Below are positions 1 through 5,582 of a stretch of DNA of 5,582 nt, one piece after another. Below the pieces are notes generated by a model that saw only the letters and a list, made by a program, of their open reading frames with translations, ran no database searches and was not told the DNA's origin. The stretch's first letter is position 1; every line of letters starts with the position of its first letter. Made by a program: the position numbers and the translations under genes. This DNA is from an uncultured Marinilabiliales bacterium (lineage in GTDB: Bacteria; Bacteroidota; Bacteroidia; Bacteroidales; BM520). The stretch lies in assembly GCA_937877575.1 (NCBI GenBank), contig CALFIZ010000218.1:1-5582 (forward strand). Direction: 5' to 3'.

Positions 1-377
1 TCAGGGAAGATGCAAATCGGTTGTTTCTCGGAAAGGATTTTGCCGCAGGCATCAAACACATCGACATTCTTCGAGAGATTCTTACGTCCGTCACGGTTTC
101 TATAAACCGGAGTAATATAAAGCGATTTCAGGACATTTCTTAGTATGATATTACGGAAAAAATCGGCCCTTGCAAGAAACACTATTGCTTTACTGTAAAA
201 GTTACTGAGCAAAAGTCCGTCAACAACTGCATTACGATGATTCGGAGCGAAGATTACAGGCACATCGTAAGGGACAACTTCACCATTGATGTAAACAATC
301 TTATCAAAATTATTTCTTGTGACGATACGCGCTAAAAATCTTATTATATCGTATGAACATTTATGAAACAGATTCAT
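1..377 (-). CDS. PlsC-superfamily 1-acylglycerol-3-phosphate acyltransferase-like protein (N-terminal part, cut by the window edge)
   Basis: This reading frame begins at the ATG at 377 and stays open for 125 codons to the left edge, so the C-terminal part is missing. An in-frame TGA lies two codons upstream of the ATG, so the start cannot be further out. My translation shows APNHRNAVVDG at about residues 42-52, the acyltransferase block I with HX5D spacing rather than the classic HX4D. It is followed by ARADFFRN and then SLYITPVYRNRDG, resembling block II. The last visible residues are CIFP, and the next codon starts with GA, as expected for the FPE block III. Proteins of this superfamily transfer acyl chains from acyl-ACP or acyl-CoA to lysophosphatidate or related acceptors at the inner membrane face. 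The superfamily call is firm; the acceptor is not known, and a role in ornithine-lipid or other lipid acylation cannot be excluded. The gene follows tcdA by 55 bp and probably has its own promoter. Confidence 0.85.
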   Translation of the reverse strand, partial: MNLFHKCSYDIIRFLARIVTRNNFDKIVYINGEVVPYDVPVIFAPNHRNAVVDGLLLSNFYSKAIVFLARADFFRNIILRNVLKSLYITPVYRNRDGRKNLSKNVDVFDACGKILSEKQPICIFP

Positions 378-396
378 AATTCAAAATTTTGGCTTG

Positions 397-428
397 CAAA
401 GATGATAATTTTTGCGCTAATATACAAA
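397..428 (-). promoter_or_regulatory. Predicted Bacteroidota-type promoter for the acyltransferase gene
   Basis: Read on the minus strand, TTTG (428-425) is followed after exactly 20 bases by CATCTTTG (404-397). This matches the Bacteroides consensus of a TTTG -33 box and a TAnnTTTG -7 box with one mismatch. Transcription would start near 393, giving a leader of roughly 15 bases before the ATG at 377. The -33 box begins five bases after the tcdA stop codon, so the promoter fills the gap between the two genes. The match is by eye; readthrough from tcdA may also express this gene. Confidence 0.5.
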
Positions 429-430
429 CA

Positions 431-459
431 AATCACTTGGTGATTAAATCTTTAATCAC
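431..459. repeat. Nested inverted repeat at the 3' end of tcdA
   Basis: GTGATTAAA (440-448) and TTTAATCAC (451-459) form a perfect 9-bp inverted repeat around a 2-bp centre. A further AATCAC copy at 431-436 is complementary to GTGATT at 440-445 with a 3-base gap, so two competing hairpins share the middle arm. The element covers the last codons and stop of tcdA and lies directly upstream of the -33 box of the acyltransferase promoter. It lacks a following U-run on the minus strand, so it is not a good intrinsic terminator. It could be an operator, an mRNA 3'-end structure, or chance in A+T-rich coding sequence. Confidence 0.45.
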
Positions 460-1146
460 TGTTCCGGCAATCATTGTACCGAAAAGCGCAGGTATATAGG
501 AGACAGTACCCCTCACTGAGCGCTGGTTTCTTGCTCCGGGAGTCTGCATGACAGCCTCGGTGTCTGCAACCTCAGACGAGAAGACAACCTTAATGCCAGA
601 TCTTATTCCTTCTTTTTTGAGACGCTGGCGAACCACTGATGCAAGTTTGTCGTTGTAAGTCTTTGAAATGTCGGCGACTGATATTTTTGTCGGATCTGTT
701 CTGCCGCCGGCACCCATAGAACTGATTATCGGGATGTTATGATTGTACGCATAGACCAAAAGCGCGATTTTTGGTGCAACAGTGTCGATTGCATCCACGA
801 TGTAATCAAAATGTTGTGAGCCGGCAATTCTGGCAACATTGTCGGGAGTGACAAACATATTGCATGTCTCAACTTTCAAATCGGGATTTATATCGAGCAT
901 CCTTTCTCCCATCAATTCAACCTTAGGGATACCAATGGTGCTGTGCAGTGCGACAAGCTGCCGGTTTATGTTTGATTCGCTGACGCTGTCAGCATCAACA
1001 ATGGTTATGGCTCCCACTCCGGAACGGCAAATATGTTCTGCGGCGTATGCGCCTACTCCTCCGACACCTACAATGAGCACGCTGCATTGCTGTAAAAGTT
1101 TCACATTGTCTTCATGTATAAGCAGTTGTGTGCGTTCATTCCACAT
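433..1146 (-). CDS. tcdA: tRNA threonylcarbamoyladenosine dehydratase (E1-like, ThiF/MoeB fold)
   Basis: The 237-residue protein is a cytosolic E1-like adenylating enzyme. In characterised TcdA (CsdL/YgdL) proteins, ATP drives dehydration of t6A at position 37 of ANN-decoding tRNAs to the cyclic form ct6A. Visible motifs are the nucleotide-binding GVGGVG (residues 27-32), the acidic pair in IVDADSV (D51, D53), the SNINRQ block (58-63, with R62), K75, and the DAID motif (118-121). The C-terminal segment GARNQRSVRGTVSYIP...FG is the part that separates TcdA from ThiF, MoeB and HesA. No CXXC zinc pairs are seen, again as in TcdA. It is somewhat shorter than the E. coli protein (about 268 residues), mainly through a shorter C-terminus. 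The ATG lies 3 bases after the helicase stop and is preceded by AGGAGG, so the two genes form an operon with no obvious functional link. In E. coli the CsdA/CsdE sulfur relay partners TcdA; neither is present here. Confidence 0.92.
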   Translation of the reverse strand: MWNERTQLLIHEDNVKLLQQCSVLIVGVGGVGAYAAEHICRSGVGAITIVDADSVSESNINRQLVALHSTIGIPKVELMGERMLDINPDLKVETCNMFVTPDNVARIAGSQHFDYIVDAIDTVAPKIALLVYAYNHNIPIISSMGAGGRTDPTKISVADISKTYNDKLASVVRQRLKKEGIRSGIKVVFSSEVADTEAVMQTPGARNQRSVRGTVSYIPALFGTMIAGTVIKDLITK

Positions 1147-1149
1147 TTG

Positions 1150-3240
1150 TCAGTCCCTCCTGTAATTTTTCCATTCCTCAATGATTTCAAGAATTTCGTC
1201 TCCGTATTTTGCCGCCTTAACCTTCCCTATGCCCGATATTGAAAGAAGTTCCTTTTTAGTTGACGGCAGCTTATTGGCAAGGTCAACAAGTGACTTATAC
1301 TGAAGTATCACGTGCGGTTCCACGTCATGTATGGACGCTTCCGCTTCACGCCATTCTTTCAGTGTCATGAAAAGGCGCATGTTCTGTATGTCAGACGATG
1401 CTATACCGTCACGTTTGCGCATCTTTGCTTTCGACAGCTTGTCAGCCTCAAGAATAGCATTCGCCCTTACATCCAAATACCCAACAGTGTCCAATCCTTT
1501 ATCAGCCGTTGTCTGTAAAACAGCATCCTTCACATACCACTCCTTATAGCATCGTTCATATATTTCATTGAATTTCTGTTTGTTATCCTTTGAGTCAGTT
1601 TCAATATTCGTTTTGTCAATCAGATTCTTAACGATATCCTCTAATTTTCCGCGAAAATAGGAAGCACCGTTTTTTATTTTAAGATGAAACGCATCATTAT
1701 CGCGTGAAAGTGCAGGAATCAATGTCATGAAACGATGTGCCACTTCGATGATATCCCTGTCAAATTCCTTTACGGCATTGATATAATCTTCAGATAATTT
1801 CGGGTATGACTTGCCGAAATTAACTTTAATCTGAGCAGACATCATGGAAAGTGAATCGCGCAACTGTTTGAAATCGAACAATTCGTTCAGCAGTTGCATG
1901 TAATATTGTTGTTGAAACAGTTCAAGTTTCTGATTATCAACCTGATTATTGTGTATTTCATCAGTAAAGGAATCCACATAATAATCATTGAAAATAATAT
2001 TATTTGAAATGGGGGAGTGCAGGACTATGTTTTTCAGCGAACGGCATCTGCTGAAGGCGACATAAACCTGTCCGTGGGCAAAAGCAGCCTGAGCATCTAT
2101 GATAACCTTATCAAACGTCAGTCCCTGGCTCTTGTGTATTGTGATTGCCCAGGCGAGTTTGAGCGGCATCTGTGTAAATGAGCCGATTCCCTCTTCGGTG
2201 ATTTCGTTTGTCTTTCTGTCAACTTTGTATCGTACATTCTTCCATTGGACAGGTTGCACTACGACAGGCTTGTTGTTTTCGGGACAAGTGACGGTTATTG
2301 ATTTGGAATTGATATCGGTTATAATGCCTATTTTGCCGTTATAGTAGCGTCTGTCGGCACCGACATCATTTTTGACAAACATGACCTGGGAATTTTTCTT
2401 TAGAATGAGTGTTCTGTCTGTCGGGAATGAGTTTTCAGGAAATTCACCTTCGATTTTAGCCTCAAACGTGTATTCGTCATCGTCTATGGCGGCAAGTTTT
2501 TCATCATTGATTTCCTTTGCGATGGCATTGTGTGTGGTAAGAGTTATGTAGCCGTCATTATCATCCGGGACAAAATCAGGTTTATACTGTTTGTTTATAA
2601 TGCCGATTGTTTCGTCATCGAGGGATTTGTCACGGATTTTATCAAGTATCTCAATGAATTGCGGATCATTCTGCCGGAATATTTCAGTAAGGTCTATGCA
2701 GACGTAGTTCATGCGCTGCAGTGCAATGCTGCTGAAGAAATAGGGTGTAGGGTAATATTGTTTCAGCACCGACCAGTCATCATCCCTGATAACCGGAGCA
2801 AGTTGCTGCAGGTCGCCTATCATCAGAAGCTGGACGCCTCCGAAAGGGGCTTCATTGCGTCTGTATTTGCGTAATATTGAGTCCATTGCGTCGAGGATAT
2901 CCGGACGTACCATGCTTATTTCATCAATTACTATCAAGTCCACGCTTCGAATAATCTTCAGTTTTTCAGCAGTATATTTATAGGTGTCTTCTTCCTTATA
3001 GTTCATGCCCGGTATGAAAGGGCAGAACGGCAGCTGGAAGAATGAGTGGACAGTTACGCCTTCCACATTAATGGCTGCCACGCCCGTAGGGGCGAGGACG
3101 ACACTTCGTTTCGGGATTTCCTTTCTTATCTTGCGAAGAAATGTGGATTTGCCGGTCCCAGCCTTTCCGGTAAGAAAGATTGAAGTGCCTGTTGACAGCA
3201 CGAAATCGTATGCAAGCTGTAGCTGTTTATTATCTTTCAT
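1150..3240 (-). CDS. Pif1/RecD2-like superfamily 1B DNA helicase with C-terminal HRDC domain
   Basis: This 696-residue protein carries the ordered motifs of an SF1B 5'-3' DNA helicase: Walker A GKAGTGKST (25-33), motif Ia APTGVAA with TVHSFF (50-68), Walker B DEISMV (106-111), motif III GDLQQLAP (142-149), motif IV EIFRQ (186-190), motif V ITIHKSQGLTFDKV (about 364-377) and motif VI QVYVAFSRCR (about 390-399). The wording of these motifs fits Pif1-type enzymes better than RecD or TraI. A mostly helical region of unknown role (about 425-620) leads to an HRDC domain (about 623-693) with the helix-hairpin signature SISGIGKVKAAKYG at 667-680, which binds nucleic acid in RecQ helicases. Pif1 enzymes unwind G-quadruplexes, forked DNA and DNA-RNA hybrids; that role is inferred here. 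All ATPase motifs are intact. The ATG lies 16 bases after a perfect -7 box. The gene is first in an operon with tcdA. Confidence 0.93.
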   Translation of the reverse strand: MKDNKQLQLAYDFVLSTGTSIFLTGKAGTGKSTFLRKIRKEIPKRSVVLAPTGVAAINVEGVTVHSFFQLPFCPFIPGMNYKEEDTYKYTAEKLKIIRSVDLIVIDEISMVRPDILDAMDSILRKYRRNEAPFGGVQLLMIGDLQQLAPVIRDDDWSVLKQYYPTPYFFSSIALQRMNYVCIDLTEIFRQNDPQFIEILDKIRDKSLDDETIGIINKQYKPDFVPDDNDGYITLTTHNAIAKEINDEKLAAIDDDEYTFEAKIEGEFPENSFPTDRTLILKKNSQVMFVKNDVGADRRYYNGKIGIITDINSKSITVTCPENNKPVVVQPVQWKNVRYKVDRKTNEITEEGIGSFTQMPLKLAWAITIHKSQGLTFDKVIIDAQAAFAHGQVYVAFSRCRSLKNIVLHSPISNNIIFNDYYVDSFTDEIHNNQVDNQKLELFQQQYYMQLLNELFDFKQLRDSLSMMSAQIKVNFGKSYPKLSEDYINAVKEFDRDIIEVAHRFMTLIPALSRDNDAFHLKIKNGASYFRGKLEDIVKNLIDKTNIETDSKDNKQKFNEIYERCYKEWYVKDAVLQTTADKGLDTVGYLDVRANAILEADKLSKAKMRKRDGIASSDIQNMRLFMTLKEWREAEASIHDVEPHVILQYKSLVDLANKLPSTKKELLSISGIGKVKAAKYGDEILEIIEEWKNYRRD
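1156..1161 (-). promoter_or_regulatory. Perfect Shine-Dalgarno (AGGAGG) for tcdA inside the helicase 3' end
   Basis: On the minus strand AGGAGG occupies 1161-1156 and is followed by 9 bases before the tcdA ATG at 1146. It is encoded by two consecutive AGG arginine codons in the final residues (YRRD) of the helicase. The sequence and spacing support 1146 as the start. None of the other starts in this window has such a site; they have A-rich leaders, the usual situation in Bacteroidota. Confidence 0.6.
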
Positions 3241-3252
3241 GTTATTTTGAAA

Positions 3253-3283
3253 GTTGCAAAGATATAAAAAATGTGTAATTTTG
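3253..3283 (+). promoter_or_regulatory. Predicted promoter of the ornithine carbamoyltransferase gene
   Basis: GTTG (3253-3256, three of four matches to the -33 TTTG) is followed after 19 bases by TAATTTTG (3276-3283), a perfect TAnnTTTG -7 box. Transcription would start near 3287, leaving a leader of about 55 bases before the ATG at 3343. The spacer contains the -7 box of the opposing helicase promoter, so the two promoters overlap back to back. Confidence 0.55.
3257..3264 (-). promoter_or_regulatory. Predicted -7 box of the helicase-tcdA operon promoter
   Basis: TATCTTTG on the minus strand (3264-3257) is a perfect match to the Bacteroidota -7 consensus TAnnTTTG. It would place the transcript start near 3253, with a leader of only about 12 bases. 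I do not see a convincing TTTG -33 box 19-21 bases upstream, so the call rests on the -7 box and its position. The surrounding 10-mer TTGCAAAGAT (3254-3263 on the plus strand) recurs exactly at 394-403 in the acyltransferase promoter. Confidence 0.5.
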
Positions 3284-3342
3284 CATTTTCTATTAACAAG
3301 ACATATTTATTGAAAATACAGATCAATTAAACTGAAAGAAAA

Positions 3343-4344
3343 ATGGCTTTTAATCTCAGAAACAGAAATTTCTTAAAGTTGCTGGATTTCACTCCTAAGG
3401 AAATCCAACATTTTTTAAATCTCGCTTATCAGCTCAAGCAGGCAAAATATGCCGGGACTGAGCAGCAGACATTAAAGGGCAAAAACATTGTTTTGCTGTT
3501 TGAGAAGGATTCAACCCGTACACGCTGTGCTTTTGAAGTTGCAGCTCTTGACCAGGGTGCTCACGTCACCTATCTCGGACCTTCAGGCTCACAGATGGGC
3601 AAAAAGGAATCCATGAAAGACACCGCCCGCGTTCTCGGCAGAATGTATGACGGCATTGAATATCGCGGATACTCACAGGAAATAGTCGAAACCCTCGCAG
3701 CATACGCTGGGGTTCCTGTATGGAACGGTCTTACCACAGAATTCCACCCGACACAGATTCTCGCTGATTTTCTCACAATGATGGAAAACACCGACAAACC
3801 TCTCAACAAGGTTGCATTCGCATATATGGGTGACGCCCGCAACAACATGGGCAATTCCCTTATGGTCGGCGCCGCTAAGATGGGTATGGATTTCAGGGCA
3901 GTTGCACCGAAGGCTTTCTGGCCAAATGAAGAACTCGTTAAAACCTGCAGGAAAATAGCTGAAGAGACAGGTGCTAAGATTACACTCACAGATGATGTTG
4001 AAACAGGTGTCAAAGGCGTTGACTTCCTATACACCGACGTTTGGGTGTCAATGGGTGAAGCCCAGGAAGAATGGGCAAAGAGAATCAACATAATGCTTCC
4101 TTATCAGGTTAATATGGATGTTGTAAAGAAAACCGGCAATCCAAATGTGAAATTCCTGCATTGCCTGCCTTCATTCCACAACCGTGAAACCACAATAGGG
4201 GAGGACATCTACCAGAAATTCGGCGTTTCCGAAATGGAAGTTACCGACGAAGTGTTCGAATCACCGATGTCACTCGTCTTCGATGAAGCCGAAAACCGCC
4301 TGCATACCATAAAGGCTGTCATGGTGGCTACTCTTGGCGAATAG
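3343..4344 (+). CDS. argF: Ornithine carbamoyltransferase (canonical ArgF/ArcB type)
   Basis: This 333-residue cytosolic enzyme interconverts ornithine plus carbamoyl phosphate and citrulline plus phosphate. It has the full family length and all expected active-site blocks: STRTR (57-61) and HPTQ (135-138) for carbamoyl phosphate, the DARNNMGNS hinge (164-172), D232 and SMG (236-238) for the ornithine amino acid moiety, HCLP (273-276) with the catalytic cysteine C274, and R319 near the C-terminus. From memory it resembles E. coli ArgI/ArgF and catabolic ArcB along its whole length, including the VTDEVFES and HTIKAVMVATL segments. It lacks the features of the N-succinylornithine enzyme ArgF' described in Bacteroides fragilis. 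No other arginine or arginine-deiminase genes are adjacent, so the sequence does not tell whether the role is biosynthetic or catabolic. The start is supported by the family N-terminus (NFLKLLDFTP) and an A-rich leader; no Shine-Dalgarno is seen. A strong terminator follows 20 bases after the stop. Confidence 0.95.
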   Translation: MAFNLRNRNFLKLLDFTPKEIQHFLNLAYQLKQAKYAGTEQQTLKGKNIVLLFEKDSTRTRCAFEVAALDQGAHVTYLGPSGSQMGKKESMKDTARVLGRMYDGIEYRGYSQEIVETLAAYAGVPVWNGLTTEFHPTQILADFLTMMENTDKPLNKVAFAYMGDARNNMGNSLMVGAAKMGMDFRAVAPKAFWPNEELVKTCRKIAEETGAKITLTDDVETGVKGVDFLYTDVWVSMGEAQEEWAKRINIMLPYQVNMDVVKKTGNPNVKFLHCLPSFHNRETTIGEDIYQKFGVSEMEVTDEVFESPMSLVFDEAENRLHTIKAVMVATLGE

Positions 4345-4363
4345 TATATTCTTTAAATATTAT

Positions 4364-4405
4364 AATCGGGAAATCCATCTGAAAAATGGTTTCTCGATTT
4401 TTTTT
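4364..4405 (+). terminator. Rho-independent terminator after argF
   Basis: The arm AATCGGGAAA plus CCAT (4364-4378, with T4374 bulged) pairs with ATGG plus TTTCTCGATT (4386-4399). The loop is CTGAAAA (4379-4385), and the only wobble is one G-T pair. A run of eight T residues (4398-4405) completes the element. It ends the argF transcript and stands only 14 bp before the yitT start codon. Confidence 0.85.
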
Positions 4406-4419
4406 AAACGCAAAACAAA

Positions 4420-5301
4420 ATGAAATCTATTGATAGAAAGTTGATATTCAACAATATAAAATCATACGTATTAATCACCTTGGGAATAGCGATTTATTGC
4501 TTTGCAGTCACGGCATTTCTCGTTCCTTCAGGCATAATCAGCGGCGGTTTTGGAGGTATAGGCACAATCATTTATTTCCTTACATCGAAATCGGGCAACG
4601 GCATCCCTGTCGGTGTAACCTATTTTGTCCTGAACCTGATAGCGTTTGCATTTGCACTGAAAATAATGGGCTGGAATTTTTTGAAGCGCTCAATTTACGG
4701 AGTTGTTGTCACATCAGTACTGCTCACACTGTTCCAGAGGCTGATAACAGAGCCGCTGATTGATGACAAATTCATGTGTGCGGTGCTAGGCGGCGCATTG
4801 GGCGGATTCGGACTCGGTTTGTGCTTCAACAACGGTGGTAACACAGGAGGTACTGATATAATATCTCTGATAATCAGCAAGTACAGGAATGTATCCACCG
4901 GCAGGGTCAGCCTGTACTGCAACGTGATTATAGTTGCAGCCATGTTCATTATCTACAGAAACCCGACCGATGTGGTCTATGCCTTTGTGACAATGCTGAT
5001 AACATCAGCACTTATCGACAATACCCTTAACGGACACAGACAGTCATATCAAATAATTGTGATGTCGGAAAAATACCAGGAAATCGCTGATGCCTTTGTT
5101 AACGAAATACACAAAGGGGTGACAACTCTTGACGGCAAGGGATGGTACTCAAAACAAAGCATCAACGTTTTATTGGTCGTTGTCCCCAGAATCGACAAGG
5201 CAAGAGCTTTACAGCTCATAAAAAGAGTTGACCCAAAAGCTTTTCTAACCGTTTCAAGGGTTGAAGGTGTCTTCGGTAAAAACTTCGATACGATTAAATA
5301 G
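4420..5301 (+). CDS. YitT-family membrane protein (DUF161 membrane domain plus C-terminal DUF2179)
   Basis: The 293-residue protein is predicted to sit in the cytoplasmic membrane. Hydrophobic segments lie at about 16-36, 39-54, 64-84, 91-106, 118-136, 162-178 and 183-200. Glycine-rich motifs typical of the YitT family are present: VPSGIISGGFGGIG (35-48) and NNGGNTGGTDII (137-148). The soluble C-terminal part (about 206-290) reads as a DUF2179 domain, with YQIIVMSEK near its start, the internal GVTTLDGKGWYS (about 233-245) and a final VEGVFGKNF. The length matches the usual 280-300 residues. The family has no well-established substrate; a transport role is an inference from the topology. The ATG follows an A-rich leader without a Shine-Dalgarno. 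The upstream terminator separates it from argF, yet only 14 bp remain for a promoter, so how it is transcribed is unclear. The next gene begins 2 bases after its stop, which implies co-transcription. Confidence 0.92.
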   Translation: MKSIDRKLIFNNIKSYVLITLGIAIYCFAVTAFLVPSGIISGGFGGIGTIIYFLTSKSGNGIPVGVTYFVLNLIAFAFALKIMGWNFLKRSIYGVVVTSVLLTLFQRLITEPLIDDKFMCAVLGGALGGFGLGLCFNNGGNTGGTDIISLIISKYRNVSTGRVSLYCNVIIVAAMFIIYRNPTDVVYAFVTMLITSALIDNTLNGHRQSYQIIVMSEKYQEIADAFVNEIHKGVTTLDGKGWYSKQSINVLLVVVPRIDKARALQLIKRVDPKAFLTVSRVEGVFGKNFDTIK

Positions 5302-5303
5302 CC

Positions 5304-5582
5304 ATGAAACAAATAACATACATTATCCTGTTTTTGCTGTGCTCGACAGCATTTGCACAGAAAAACGCTGAAAGTGTGACAATCACATACCAGCCATCAT
5401 TCAACGGTAACCGCGACACATCTTCATCTACAATAGTCAGTATTTCAAAAAACACTGCTAAAATCTATTCGGTGGGTGAGAACTATCCCGGAAGTCCCGA
5501 TGTTGTCACCTACATCGACTTCGCCGACTCTTCCGTATATCAAAGTGCCACTCTTGACAACGGGCAGATTGTCTCCTCGACT
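5304..5582 (+). CDS. Exported protein with signal peptide, possibly GLPGLI family (C-terminus cut off)
   Basis: An open frame of 93 codons runs from the ATG at 5304 to the right edge without a stop. The first 18 residues form a clear Sec signal peptide: K2, a hydrophobic core (ITYIILFLLCSTAFA) and an AFA|Q cleavage site for signal peptidase I. C13 is not in a lipobox context, so a lipoprotein is unlikely. The mature part starts with an ESVTITYQPSFNG strand and continues with alternating polar and hydrophobic stretches (TAKIYSVG, VTYIDFADSSVYQSATL), suggesting a beta-rich periplasmic or surface protein. The VTITY start followed by an IYS and a Y-D-x-x-x-x-S-V-Y-Q pattern is reminiscent of the Bacteroidota GLPGLI family, but the diagnostic GLPGLI segment would lie beyond the window, so this is a guess. 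It starts 2 bases after the yitT stop and should share its transcript. Confidence 0.8.
   Translation, partial: MKQITYIILFLLCSTAFAQKNAESVTITYQPSFNGNRDTSSSTIVSISKNTAKIYSVGENYPGSPDVVTYIDFADSSVYQSATLDNGQIVSST

Noticed and set aside
425..445. Intrinsic terminator for tcdA from the AATCAC/GTGATT hairpin
   Set aside because: The stem is only 6 bp with a 3-base loop, and the minus strand continues TTTGTTTGTATATT without a proper U-run.
839..1165. 108-codon plus-strand frame opposite tcdA
   Set aside because: It is antisense to a complete, well-conserved gene, and its composition (serine, threonine, proline and cysteine rich) is typical of shadow frames.
2530..2874. 114-codon plus-strand frame opposite the helicase, and the smaller ones at 1312-1549, 2099-2344 and 3005-3250
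   Set aside because: All are antisense to conserved helicase motifs and show no domain or start signal of their own.
3570..4091. 173-codon open frame on the minus strand opposite argF
   Set aside because: It lies wholly within argF, which has every conserved active-site block, and its translation shows no recognisable domain.
4334..4366. E. coli-like promoter for yitT (TTGGCG and TATAAT)
   Set aside because: TATAAT at 4361-4366 is perfect, but the spacing to TTGGCG is 21 bases, the start would fall inside the terminator stem, and the Bacteroidota housekeeping sigma factor uses a different consensus.
4695..5312. Minus-strand frames opposite yitT (4695-4949 and 5049-5312) and the plus-strand frame at 4497-4763
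   Set aside because: They overlap the membrane and DUF2179 coding parts of yitT in other frames and have no independent support.
5336..5344. Lipobox at C13 of the exported protein
   Set aside because: The residues before the cysteine are F-L-L, which do not fit the small residues needed at -2 and -1, while AFA|Q is a good signal peptidase I site.

Overview
The window looks like chromosomal core sequence from a member of the Bacteroidota, most likely the order Bacteroidales. The evidence is the type of promoter (TAnnTTTG -7 boxes with TTTG-like -33 boxes just upstream of three genes), A-rich leaders that mostly lack Shine-Dalgarno sequences, moderate G+C content, and gene types common in that group: a Pif1-like helicase with a C-terminal HRDC domain, a TcdA-type E1-like enzyme, a PlsC-superfamily acyltransferase with HX5D spacing, and a YitT/DUF2179 membrane protein. 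Genus cannot be assigned from this stretch. No mobile elements, CRISPR arrays, tRNA or rRNA genes were seen.

Layout: the left 3.24 kb is transcribed leftward (minus strand). In transcription order it holds the helicase (3240 to 1150), a tRNA threonylcarbamoyladenosine dehydratase (tcdA, 1146 to 433) and the N-terminal 125 codons of a lysophospholipid-type acyltransferase (377 to the left edge). Helicase and tcdA are separated by 3 bases and are surely co-transcribed. The acyltransferase follows after a 55-bp gap containing a plausible promoter of its own. The right 2.3 kb is transcribed rightward: a canonical ornithine carbamoyltransferase (3343-4344), a strong intrinsic terminator (4364-4405), a YitT-family membrane protein (4420-5301), and, 2 bases after its stop, the first 93 codons of an exported protein cut by the right edge.

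The two arms diverge from a 102-bp intergenic region (3241-3342) in which the predicted leftward and rightward promoters physically overlap. No gene-free stretch exceeds 300 bases; the gaps are 55, 3, 102, 75 and 2 bp.

The genes do not form one evident pathway. They cover DNA maintenance, tRNA modification, lipid acylation, arginine/citrulline metabolism and envelope functions. I see no convincing new biological system. The points worth a second look are regulatory (overlapping divergent promoters, a palindrome at the end of tcdA next to the acyltransferase promoter, a perfect Shine-Dalgarno in a lineage that seldom uses them, a terminator 14 bp before yitT) and the presence of an E. coli-like ornithine carbamoyltransferase in a group where the N-succinylornithine enzyme is well known.
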